Source of the DNA: Aldehydirespirator sp965221605
GTDB taxonomy: Bacteria > Actinomycetota > Acidimicrobiia > Acidimicrobiales > Aldehydirespiratoraceae
DNA length: 64,000 bases
Assembly (NCBI GenBank): GCA_965221605.1
Contig: CBDCSK010000008.1
Location: 102,038 to 166,037, forward strand
Reading direction: 5' to 3'
This document shows, piece after piece, positions 32,599 to 41,857 of the stretch; position 1 is the first letter of the stretch, and every line of letters begins with the position of its first letter. The position numbers were made by a program, and so were the translations under genes. The notes under the pieces were generated by a model that worked only from the letters and a program-made list of their open reading frames with translations, did no database searches and was not told the DNA's origin.

Positions 32599-33885
32599 CT
32601 ACGGCGCGGGGGCGCGCCAGAGTGCGTCGATCGGAGCGGAGTAGAGGCGGTCGCCGAGGGTGAGCGCGTGAGGTCCGGCATGCAGCAGAACGCCGGCGCG
32701 GAACGCCCCGGGCTCTGCGGCGTCGAGACGGTCCCGCAGCGCTGCGAGGTGGCGGAGGTCGCGGGCCCGCGGCGACGCGGTGGCCTTGACCTCCAGCGCG
32801 ACCACCGCGCCGTCGGGCCGTTCGAGCACGAAGTCGATCTCGCGTCCCGCGTTGTCGCGGTAGTGGTGCAGCGCGAGGGCTCTGTCTCGGGCGCCTGCCT
32901 GTCGGGCGACCTCCGCCGCGACGAAGGTCTCGAGCAGGGGGCCGGTCGCCACAGCCGTGGGCGGTCGCAGGGCGGCCTCGTCCAGCCCGGTCAGCGCGGC
33001 CGCCAGTCCGCTGTCGGTGAGGTGCATCTTGGCTCGGCGCACCGTTCTCGCGGCCCGGTTGCGGGTCCACGACGGCAGTTCGTGGACGAGGAACACGGTG
33101 CGCATCCAGCCGAGGTAGGACTCCACGGTGGCCCGGTCGGCGCCGAGGTGCTGAGCCCAGCTCGCGAGGTTGATCTCTCGGGCTGTGCTCGCCGCGGCCA
33201 GTCGGAGGAGCCCGGGCAGCAGCGAGGCGCGCCGGATGTCGCCGAGAGCCACCACGTCGCGGCTGATCACAGTCTCGGCGTAGCTGGTGAACCAGCGGGT
33301 CCGAGCCCGCGGCCCGAGGAGCCGCGCCTCCGGGTAGCCGCCGGCACACACCATCGCCAGATAGTCGTCTCGGCCGGTGCTGGTCGGGCCCGTCGCCCCG
33401 AGAGCCCCCTCGAACCACCGGTCGATCGCGCCAGGCTCGCCGTCTGCGCCTCCCGGTGCGGGAAGCCCTGCGATCTCCGCCCGTGACAGGGGCCAGAGCC
33501 GCAGGATGGCGGCCCGGCCGGCCAGCGACTCGCTGATCGTCGGAACGGTGAGGAAGTTGGTGGAGCCAGTGAGCAGGAAGCGGCCCGCGGAGCCGTCTTC
33601 GTCCACGGCGAGCTTTATGGCTTGCACGATCCTCTGCCCTCCGACCTGGATCTCGTCGATGACCAGAGGGAGGGGGTAGGCCCGCACGAAGGAGTGGGGG
33701 TCGGCCATGGCCGCGTCGAGGATCTGCTCGTCGTCGAGTGTCACGTATGTCCCGTCGCGCTCGGCGGCTACCGAGCGCGCCAGCGTCGTCTTGCCGCTCT
33801 GCCGAGCCCCGTGCAGAACGACGACTCGCGCCGTGTCCATGGCGTCGGCCAGTTGGGGCAGGAGATGGCGGTCGATGAGCTCCAC
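32599..33885 (-). CDS. AAA ATPase with DUF4143 domain
   Basis: A 428-residue ATPase of the COG1373 group. Walker A is GARQSGKTTLAR near residue 26, Walker B PLVIDEIQ near 75, and LLTGSTNFL is the sensor strand. The C-terminal DUF4143 domain includes REIDFVLERPDGAVVALEVK, a restriction-endonuclease-like E-x-K pattern near residue 345. These proteins are widespread, variable and common on genomic islands, with unknown function. It starts at GTG 33885 with TAGGCT 6 bases upstream, and marks the right edge of the defence island. Confidence 0.84.
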   Translation of the reverse strand: MELIDRHLLPQLADAMDTARVVVLHGARQSGKTTLARSVAAERDGTYVTLDDEQILDAAMADPHSFVRAYPLPLVIDEIQVGGQRIVQAIKLAVDEDGSAGRFLLTGSTNFLTVPTISESLAGRAAILRLWPLSRAEIAGLPAPGGADGEPGAIDRWFEGALGATGPTSTGRDDYLAMVCAGGYPEARLLGPRARTRWFTSYAETVISRDVVALGDIRRASLLPGLLRLAAASTAREINLASWAQHLGADRATVESYLGWMRTVFLVHELPSWTRNRAARTVRRAKMHLTDSGLAAALTGLDEAALRPPTAVATGPLLETFVAAEVARQAGARDRALALHHYRDNAGREIDFVLERPDGAVVALEVKATASPRARDLRHLAALRDRLDAAEPGAFRAGVLLHAGPHALTLGDRLYSAPIDALWRAPAP

Positions 33886-33891
33886 GTCACC

Positions 33892-33897
33892 AGCCTA
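33892..33897 (-). promoter_or_regulatory. -10 box of the DUF4143 ATPase gene (leaderless)
   Basis: TAGGCT on the minus strand ends 6 bases before GTG 33885. Confidence 0.5.
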
Positions 33898-33984
33898 GCC
33901 TGCAAATCCAACTTTGGTATGGGCGCTAATCAGAGTTGTGTATGAGATCAAATCCTAATTCGGAGGAACGCTGCTCCACTCCAG

Positions 33985-34749
33985 TCATCCGGCGAACAGG
34001 GCGGCGAGGACCGCCTCGGCCAGCTCGGGGCGGCAGATCATCAGGTCGGGGAGGTAGGGGTCGGGCTGGTTGTAGCGCAGGTCCGTGCCGTCGAGGCGGG
34101 TGGCGGCGCAGCCCGCGGCCAGAGCCACGGCCACCGGCGCGCACGAGTCCCACTCGTACTGGCCGCCGGCATGGACGTAGAGGTCGGCCTCGCCCCGGAC
34201 CACGGCCATGGCCTTGGCGCCGGCCGAGCCCAGCGACACCACCTCGGCGCCCAGCGCGCCGGCCACGACCTCGGCCTGCTGCGGGGGGCGTGAACGCGAC
34301 ACCACCAGGCGGGGCGGCCCGGTCCGAGCCGCCGGCAGCGGGGGAGGGTCCGCGGTCGACAGCGTCAGTCCCAGCGCGGGCAGGGCCACCGCACCGGCGA
34401 CCGGGCGCTCGCCGACGACCAGCGCCACGTGCACGGCCCAGTCGGTGCGACCCGGCTCGGAGTACTCCCGGGTGCCGTCGAGCGGATCGACAACCCATAC
34501 CCTCTCGGCGTCGAGCCGGGTGGCATCGTCGGCGCCTTCCTCCGAGAGCACGGCGTCGCCCGGACGGACCGCGGCCAACTCGCCCACGAGCAGCTCGTGG
34601 GCCTGGCGGTCGCCCTCGGCCCGCACGACCGCGGCGGGCGCGCCTTCTCCGGTCAGCCGTGCCCGCAGCTCGACCAGCATTTCGCCGGCGCGGCGGGCCA
34701 GGTCGGCCGCCAGGCGGTGGTCGTCGGCTGTCCGGCGCTCGACGCTCAC
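33985..34749 (-). CDS. cysQ: 3'(2'),5'-bisphosphate nucleotidase CysQ (inositol-phosphatase family)
   Basis: A 254-residue Li+-sensitive, Mg2+-dependent phosphatase. It has SEEGADD (~69-75), the metal motif VVDPLDGTREYSEPGRTDWA near 85-104, and YEWDSCAPVAVALAAG near 198, which matches the family's W-D-x-A-A site. CysQ removes the 3'-phosphate from PAP formed during sulphate assimilation. Other inositol-phosphatase relatives are possible, but the R-E-Y after DGT favours CysQ. The start is GTG 34749 with no clear promoter box. Confidence 0.85.
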   Translation of the reverse strand: MSVERRTADDHRLAADLARRAGEMLVELRARLTGEGAPAAVVRAEGDRQAHELLVGELAAVRPGDAVLSEEGADDATRLDAERVWVVDPLDGTREYSEPGRTDWAVHVALVVGERPVAGAVALPALGLTLSTADPPPLPAARTGPPRLVVSRSRPPQQAEVVAGALGAEVVSLGSAGAKAMAVVRGEADLYVHAGGQYEWDSCAPVAVALAAGCAATRLDGTDLRYNQPDPYLPDLMICRPELAEAVLAALFAG

Positions 34750-34838
34750 GGGTCGCCCGGGTCTGCTCGAACGAAATCAGTAGAGAAACCCGTCATATAC
34801 GAGCATACCCGTACAGATTTGAGGCGAGCTCGATGGTG

Positions 34839-37800
34839 TCAGGCCAGCACCGCGGCTTCGAGAAGGTCCTGCTGCTCCTGCGCGTGCACGGTGGGGCTGC
34901 CGCCGGCCGGGCTGCCCGATTCGGGACGGCTGACTCTGCGGATCTGGTAGTCGTCCCCGTGGGCTTCGTAGAGGCGTCCCTTGATCCCGTTCCACGCGCC
35001 CATGTTCTCCGGCTCCTCCTGCAGCCAGACGATCTCGGTGGCGTTGGGGTACCGGCGCAGCTCGTAGTCCACCGCCCCGTAGGGCCACGGGAAGAGCTGC
35101 TCGACCCGGCACACGGCCAGTGGGGCACCGTGCTTGTCCCGCAGATCCATGGCCGCGTAGGCGACCTTGCCGCTGCAGAAGACCACTCTGGTCACCGCAT
35201 CGACATCGAGGGTGTCGGCCTCCGCGCCGGGGTCGCCCAGCACCTCCTCGAACGTTCCCGACGACAGGTCGGCGACCTTCGAGCGGGCGTCCTTGGATCG
35301 CAGCAGCGACTTGGGCGTGAACAGGATCATGGGCTTGCGGACGCGGTGGATCATCTGGCGCCGCAGCAGGTGGAAGTACTGCCCCGCGGTCGTGGGCTGG
35401 CACACGTGCATGTTGTCCTCCGCGGCCAGGATCAGGAAACGCTCCATGCGGGCCGACGAATGCTCCGGGCCCTGGCCCTCCATGCCGTGGGGCAGCAGCA
35501 GCACGATCCCGCAATGCTGGTCCCACTTGTCCTCGGCCGCCACGATGAACTGGTCGATGATGATCTGGGCACCGTTGGCGAAGTCGCCGAATTGGGCCTC
35601 CCACAGGACCAGGGCCTCCGGCTTGGCCACCGCGTAGCCGTACTCGAAGCCCAGCGCGGCGTACTCCGACAGCAGCGAGTCGTAGATCCACAGGTCGGCG
35701 TCGTGGGCGCACAGCGTCGACAGCGGCACGTACTCATCGCCGGTCACGTAGTCCACCAGGGTCGAGTGCCGGTGCGAGAACGTTCCCCGGCGGCTGTCCT
35801 GGCCGCTGAGACGGACGGGGGTGTTCTCCATCAGCAGCGACCCGAAGGCCATCGCCTCGCCCAGCCCCCAGTCGAACTCGCCGGCGCGGAACATCTTGTT
35901 GCGCGTCTCGAACTGCCTGGCCAGCTTCGGGTGGACGGTGAAGCCCTCGGGCACGGTGTTGAGCGCCTGGTAGATGCGCTCCACCGTGACCGAGTCGATG
36001 GAGGTGCGGACGTGGGGCAGGACTCCCATCGGCTCCGGCGGTCGGCGGGCGCGGACGTTGTGTCCCGGCGACGCGTCACGGGTCTCGTCCAGGGCGGCCT
36101 GGAGCTGCTCGCGGAACTCGGCCAGAGAGGCGTCGGCCTCCTCGGCGCTGATGTCGCCCCGCTTCAGCAGCGACTCCCGGTACTGGGTGCGCACGGTGGG
36201 CTTGGCGTCGATGCGGCGGTACATCTCCGGCAGTGTGTAGCTGGGGTCGTCGCCCTCGTTGTGGCCGTGGCGCCGGTAGCAGATCATGTCGATCACGACG
36301 TCCTTCTTGAACCGCTGCCGGTAGGCGAAGGCCAGCCGGGCGGCCCGCACGCAGGCCTCGGGGTCGTCGCCGTTCACATGGAAGATCGGCGCGCCCACCA
36401 TCTTGGCCACGTCGGTGGAGTACTGGGTGGAGCGGGCCGCGTCCGGGGTGGTGGTGAACCCGAGCTGGTTGTTGATCACCAGGTGGATCGTGCCGCCGAC
36501 GCGGTAGCCCCTGATGAGGCTCAGGTTGAACGTCTCGGCCACCACGCCCTGGCCCGCGAAGGCGGCGTCTCCGTGGACCAGCAGCGGCATCACCGGGTAG
36601 GGGCCGTAGCTGCCGTCGGGCGGGATGTTGTCCATCCGGGCCCGGGCCATCCCGACGACCACGGGGTCGACGGCCTCGAGATGGGAGGGGTTGGCGGCCA
36701 GCTCGACCAGCAGGTGCTTGCCCGAAGGGCTCTCGTAGGCCCCGATCTGGCCGAGGTGGTACTTGACGTCGCCGCTGCCCTGGATCTGCTCGGTGGTGAT
36801 GGCTCCCTCGAACTCCTTGAACAGCTCGTGGTAGCTCTTGCCCACCAGGTTGACGAGCACGTTCAGCCGGCCCCGGTGGGCCATGCCCATGACCACCTCC
36901 GCCAGGGGCTCGTCGGCCGCGCAGGTCAGGACCGCGTCCAGCAGGGGGACGGTCGACTCGGCGCCCTCCAGCCCGAAGCGCTTCTGGCCCACGTACTTGG
37001 TTCCCAGGAAGTTGCTGAGGGCCTCGGCCGCGTTGAGCTGGCTGAGGATGCGGCGGTGGTCCTCACCGGAGAGCGTGGTGTCGGCTCCCTCGATCCGCTC
37101 CTGGATCCACCGCTTCTCCTCGGGCTCCTGGATGTGCATGTACTCGACGCCGACGGTGCGGCAGTAGGCGTCGCGCAGCACCCCGAGCAGGTCGCCCAGC
37201 TTCATCCGGCGGGTTCGGCCCACGGTGGCGTATATCCCGGTCTCGCTGCCGGTCAGGAACTCCCGGTCCAGGTCCCATATGGTCAGGCCGTAGGTGGCCG
37301 GGTCGAGCTCGGCGTGCATCTGGGGGGCCTCGTCCCGCAGCGGGTTGAGGTCGGCGATGAGGTGGCCCCGCACCCGGTACTGGTTGATGAGCTGGTTGAC
37401 CTTGGCCTGTTTCTCGAGCATGGCCGCCTCGCGGTCGACCGGGTTGAAGTCGCGCCGCCCACTCGACCCGCCGAATAGGGGATGTGCAGCGCCCGGAATG
37501 CCATGTCGTAGAAGTCGTCGGCGCCCAGCAGCAGGTCGTGGACCCTCTGCAGGAACAGTCCCGACTCGGCGCCCTGGATGACCCGGTGGTCGTAGGTGCT
37601 GCTGATCGTCACCAGCTTGCTCACGCCCAGATCGGCCAGAAGGGACGGGTCGGCGGCCTCGTACTCGGTGGGGAAGGCCAGCGCTCCGACCCCGACGATG
37701 GTTCCCTGCCCGGTCATCAACCGGGGCACGGACTGCTGCGTGCCGATCGTGCCCGGGTTGGTGATGGTGACGGTCACGCCCCGCATGTCGTCCGCGGTCA

Positions 37801-38604
37801 GGCGGTTCTCGCGGATCTTGGCGATCTGCTCGTCGTAGCGGTCCACGAAGCCGGCGAAGTCGAGAGTGTCGGCGTCGCGGATGCACGGCACCATCAGCGA
37901 GCGCGTGCCGTCGTCGCGGGCGATGTCGACCGCGATCCCGAGGCCGAGTGATCGGGTCGCACGATCCTGGGCCTGCCCGCGGCGTCGGTGACGTAGATGT
38001 TGTTCATTGCCGGGACCGTGCCGGTGATGGCTCGCACCACGGCGTAGCCGATGAGGTGCGTGAACGAGATCTTGCGAACCATCTTCCGGCCGAGGTGGCC
38101 GTTGATGATCTTGCGGTTGACCTCCAGGAGTTTGGCCGGCACCTCGCGGAAGCTGGTGGCCGTGGGAACGGCCAGGCTGGCCTCCATGTTGGAGACGATC
38201 CGGGCCCCGACCCCCTTGATCGGCTCGCCGATGGCAGCATCGCCGGCGTCCGGCTGCGCCTTCGGGCGCGGCCGTCGCGGCCGGCTGCCATCAGGCGGCG
38301 CTTCCGCTGCGGGCGTCGGGGGCGGGGCCGCTTCCGCGGCCGGCGGCGCGGTCGCGCTTGTGACCAGGGCACTGGGAGGGGTCACTTCGGTGGCGGTGGT
38401 GTCGATGGTGGTACGGGACGCGGTGGCCGCGGCTGGCGGGTCGGCCTTGCTGACCGGCGAGTCCGGCGTCTCGCCCTCGAACAGGGCTCGCCAGGCCTCG
38501 TCCACCGAGGCGGGGTCGGCCGCCCAGAGGTCGCGCATCTCGTCGACGACCCAGGCATTGGCGCCCAGGTCGTCGTTGGGCTCGGCGCGGATCGAGTCGG
38601 TCAT
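34839..38604 (-). CDS. kgd: Multifunctional 2-oxoglutarate decarboxylase/dehydrogenase (Kgd), two frameshifts
   Basis: An actinobacterial fused E1-E2 TCA-cycle enzyme acting on 2-oxoglutarate with thiamine diphosphate. After a Pro/Ala linker comes an E2 acyltransferase-like domain (MVRKISFTHLIGYAVVRA; DHRVIQGAESG), then the E1 part: AHRGRLNVLVN, HGDAAFAGQGVVAETFN, INNQLGFTT and RRHGHNEGDDPS. There is no lipoyl domain, as in mycobacterial Kgd. One base seems missing near 37950 (after RPDH) and another near 37450 (before DFNPVDREA). Adding both gives 1255 residues, near the usual size. Conservation on both sides suggests sequence errors, or a recent pseudogene. Confidence 0.9.
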
Positions 38605-38611
38605 GGCAGCA

Positions 38612-38617
38612 ATGCTA
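38612..38617 (-). promoter_or_regulatory. -10 box of kgd (leaderless)
   Basis: TAGCAT on the minus strand ends 7 bases before the kgd ATG at 38604. It is divergent from the xthA box. Confidence 0.5.
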
Positions 38618-38629
38618 GTTGTAAGCGCG

Positions 38630-38635
38630 TATAGG
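38630..38635 (+). promoter_or_regulatory. Candidate -10 box of xthA
   Basis: TATAGG ends 8 bases before GTG 38644, in a 39-base divergent gap shared with kgd. Confidence 0.4.
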
Positions 38636-38643
38636 GTCGCCGT

Positions 38644-39447
38644 GTGCGGGTCGTCACCTGGAACGTCAATTCGCTCAAGGCGCGGCTGGACCGGGTGCAG
38701 CGGTGGATCGAGGCCTTCTCGCCCGACGTGATGTGCCTGCAGGAGACCAAGCTCGCCGACGACGCCTTCCCGACGCTGGCGTTCCAATCGCTCGGCTACG
38801 ACTGCTTCCACAACGGCGAGGGCCGCTGGAACGGCGTGGCCGTGCTGAGCAGGGTGGGCCTCACCGATCCGGTGGCCGGATTCGGCGACGGCATCGCCCC
38901 CGATCCCGACGCCCGGCTGGCTTGGGCCACCTGCGGAGGCGTGCGGGTGGCGTCCTGCTATGTGCCCAACGGCCGGGCCGTCGGCCACGACCACTACCAC
39001 TACAAGCTCGACTGGCTGCAGCGCCTGCGGGCCTCGCTGGAGGCCCAAGCCGACCCCGGCGCTCCCGCGCTGGTCTGCGGTGACTTCAACGTCGCCCCCG
39101 AAGACCGGGACGTGTACGACCCCGCCGCCTTCACCGACAGCACTCACACCAGCGCGGCGGAGAGGGAGCGCCTCGCCGGTCTGCTCGAGTGGGGACTGGT
39201 CGACCTGTTCCGCGAGCACTACCCCGATGAGGGGCTGTTCACGTGGTGGGACTACCGGGGCGGCGACTTCCACAAGCGCAAGGGCATGCGCATCGATCTA
39301 GCGCTCGGGACCCGGGTTGTGGCCCGCGCGGCCCGCTTCGCGCTGATCGACCGCAACGAGCGCAAGGGTCCCAAGGACGATCCGCCCAGCGACCACGCGC
39401 CCCTGTTCGTCGATCTCGATCTGGACGGGGAGACCCGAGCGTGCTGA
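38644..39447 (+). CDS. xthA: Exodeoxyribonuclease III / AP endonuclease
   Basis: A 267-residue Mg2+-dependent endonuclease-exonuclease-phosphatase-fold enzyme that cuts at abasic sites in base-excision repair. Diagnostic segments are VVTWNVNSLKARL at the N-terminus, CLQETKLAD with the metal-binding Glu near residue 36, VCGDFNVAPED near 141, TWWDYRGGDFHKRKGMRID near 200 and the catalytic SDHAPLFVDL near 250. It starts at GTG 38644, divergent from kgd. Intact, in contrast to both neighbours. Confidence 0.93.
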   Translation: MRVVTWNVNSLKARLDRVQRWIEAFSPDVMCLQETKLADDAFPTLAFQSLGYDCFHNGEGRWNGVAVLSRVGLTDPVAGFGDGIAPDPDARLAWATCGGVRVASCYVPNGRAVGHDHYHYKLDWLQRLRASLEAQADPGAPALVCGDFNVAPEDRDVYDPAAFTDSTHTSAAERERLAGLLEWGLVDLFREHYPDEGLFTWWDYRGGDFHKRKGMRIDLALGTRVVARAARFALIDRNERKGPKDDPPSDHAPLFVDLDLDGETRAC

Positions 39448-39487
39448 CGCCGCTGGACGGCTCGCGGGCGGGACACGGGGCCGATCC

Positions 39488-41718
39488 GTGCTGACGCCGC
39501 TCGACGAGCACGCCCTCCTCGTCTTCTGGACGCAACTGCTGGTGCTGGTGGCCGCGGCCCGGGCCGCGGGCTACGGCATGCGACGGGTGGGGCTCCCTTC
39601 GGTGATCGGCCATCTCGCCGCCGGGGTGGTGCTGGGCCCGTCGGTGTTCGGGCAGGTCTGGCCCAGCGGCTTCGAGTGGTTCCTGCCTCACGAGGAGATC
39701 TCCTCGGGGGCTCTGTTCGCGGTCAGCTGGCTCGGGGTGGCTCTGCTGCTGGTGACGGCCGGATTCGAGACCGACCTCGAGCTGATCCGGCGCCTCGGGC
39801 GGGCCGCGGCTCTGGTCACCGGGTTCAGCCTGGTGGTTCCTCTGGCCGGAGGCCTGGTGACCGGCCTGCTGCTGCCCGACGACTTCGTGGGCGGCGGAGC
39901 GGACCGGACCGTGTTCGCATTGTTCGTCGCGGCCGCGCTGTCGGTGTCGGCGCTGGCGGTGATCGCCCGGATCCTGTCGGAACTGGGGCTGATGAGGCGG
40001 GACTTCGGGCAGATCACGGTGGCTGCGGGCATGGCCAACGACGTGGTCGGCTGGGTGATGCTGGCCGTGGTTTCGCGGGGTTCGCCTCGGCGGGATCCGT
40101 GTCGGTCTCGGGGACGCTGCGCACGGTGCTGGGCCTCGCCGCGTTCCTGGCCCTGGCCATGACATTGGGCCAGAGGGCAGTGGACGCGAGCCTGCGCCGG
40201 GTCCGGCGCGACGGCCCCAACCTGCGGGGCGCGCTCGGCATCGCGGTCATCACCATGCTGCTCTTCGGGGGTGGTGACCCAGGCCCTGGGCATCGAGGCC
40301 GTGCTCCGGAGCCTTCGTCGCGGGAGTGGTGCTCAAACCGCTCCCGGTTCCAGCAGCACGAGGTCGAACACCACATCGAGTCGCTCACCAACGCCTTCCT
40401 GGCCCCGGTGTTCTTCGCCATGGCCGGCCTCAGGGTCGATCTCACCCTCCTCGGCGAGGGCCGGGCGCTGGCCTGGGCGGGCGCGGTCATGGTGGTGGCG
40501 ATTGTGGCCAAGTTCGCGGGCGCCTTTGTCGGAGCGAGGATGGCGGGGCAGTCCCAGCGGGCCGCGATCGCGCTGGGCGCCGGACTCAATGCCCGGGGCG
40601 CGCTGGAGATCGTGATCGCCTCGGTGGGCCTCTCGCTCGGGGTGTTCAGCGAGACCGCCTACACGGTGATAGTGATCGTCCCCCTGGTGACCTCGGTGTT
40701 CGCCGCGGTGAGCCTGCGGCTGGCGGTGCGCGACTGGATGGGGTCGCCCGCCGAGCGGGAACGCCTCGAGCGCGAGGAGGCCCTGAGCCGCAACCTGGTG
40801 GTCCGATCGTCGCGGCTGCTGCTGCCTTCGAGGGCGGAGCCCGCCTCCATCGCGGCCGCCCAGCTGATGCACTTCGCCTGGCCGGTGCAGGTTCCCGCCA
40901 CCGTGATCTCGGTGACGGCCGACAGCGGATCGGGAGCGTCGTACGGGTCCGACGGAGCGACAGGCAACCGGTGGCCCGAAATCACCGTCATCCGCAGCGT
41001 GCTCGACGGCCGCGATGTCGACCACCGGCAGGTGCGGGTGGCCACCCCTGCCGGTGCCGTGGTCGCATCGGCCATCGTGGCTGAGGCCCGCCTGGGCTAC
41101 GGCGCGATCTGCGTCGGCGTGGCCCGCCGCCACGAAGGGCAGCTGTACTCGCCGATGGTCGACGAGCTGCTGCTGCACTCGCCCCTGCCGGTGGTCATAG
41201 TCAGGCGGGCCGAGGGTCTCACGACGCCGCTGCCGGGCGCCTTCACCCGTGCCATCGTGCCCGTAACCGGCACCCGGTCGTCCAGAGCGGCCCAGGAGGT
41301 CGCCTTCGGCGTGAGCGGGCAGCTGGGCACCGAGGTGGTGCTGACTCACGTCGTGCAGAGGCAACGGCCGCAGCTCCGGATGCTGCCGGCCCGGCTGGCC
41401 CGCACCAAGCTCGCGACCCGTGTGCTGGGCGAGGACCGCAGCGATTCGGCCCGGCAGGTGGTGGACTCCCTCATGGAGTCGGCCCGGTCCCGCGGCTCGG
41501 AGATGGGCATCGACGCCCGGACCCTGGTCCCGGAGGGCGCGTCGGTGGCGTCGACGCTGGTGGCGGCGGCCGAGGCGCAGGAGGCCGATCTGGTGGTGCT
41601 GGGGGCGTCGCTGCGCAACGTGGACGGGCGGCCGTTCCTGGGTCACACCGTCGAGACCGTTCTCGAGCGCTGCACCGCCAACGTGGCGGTGGTGGCCATG
41701 CCCCGGGCTGTGGGCTAA
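39488..41718 (+). CDS. Cation:proton antiporter (CPA2) with C-terminal universal-stress domains, frameshifted
   Basis: A Na+/H+ or K+/H+ exchanger of ~740 residues when frames are joined. The N-terminal membrane domain has VIGHLAAGVVLGPSVFG near residue 38, then helices to GAGLNARGALEIVIASVGLS. Two universal-stress-like domains follow, the last ending EADLVVLGASLR and GHTVETVLERCTANVAVV. One base is missing near 40075 (VVS to FAGFASAG). Three single-base insertions near 40270, 40310 and 40345 scramble ~25 residues that in the corrected frame read VVTQALGIEAVLGAF. The pattern suggests sequence errors. Confidence 0.85.
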
Positions 41719-41857
41719 GAGGCCGAGCGGATAGGCGGGACAACGCGGCCCATACGGTGCGAGGCCGTGGCCCGAGCGGCCCGTGAGCGCAGCGAACAAG
41801 AGCGGGAATGACACCGATGCGACGCGACAGGCTCCCACCTATCCGCGTGGCCCCTAG
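41715..41857 (+). repeat. Dispersed element, copy B (best-preserved terminal inverted repeats)
   Basis: The left end CTAAGAGGCCGAGCGGATAG supplies the antiporter stop. The right end, whose reverse complement is CTAGGGGCCACGCGGATAGG, supplies the helicase stop on the other strand. The core (41761 onward) is nearly identical to the other copies. Two convergent genes therefore both end inside the element. Confidence 0.85.

Noticed and set aside
33936..37478. A plus-strand ORF of 1180 codons
   Set aside because: It runs antisense to cysQ and kgd, has a frame-shadow composition rich in Arg, Gly and Pro, and shows no domain. The minus-strand frames carry conserved enzyme motifs.
34839..38604. Kgd as three separate genes
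   Set aside because: The pieces join in order with continuous homology, and the implied internal starts fall inside conserved domains. Single-base errors explain the breaks.
40060..40350. Programmed ribosomal frameshifting in the antiporter
   Set aside because: Four changes would be needed in 300 bases, three of which cancel, and no slippery site with a pseudoknot is apparent.
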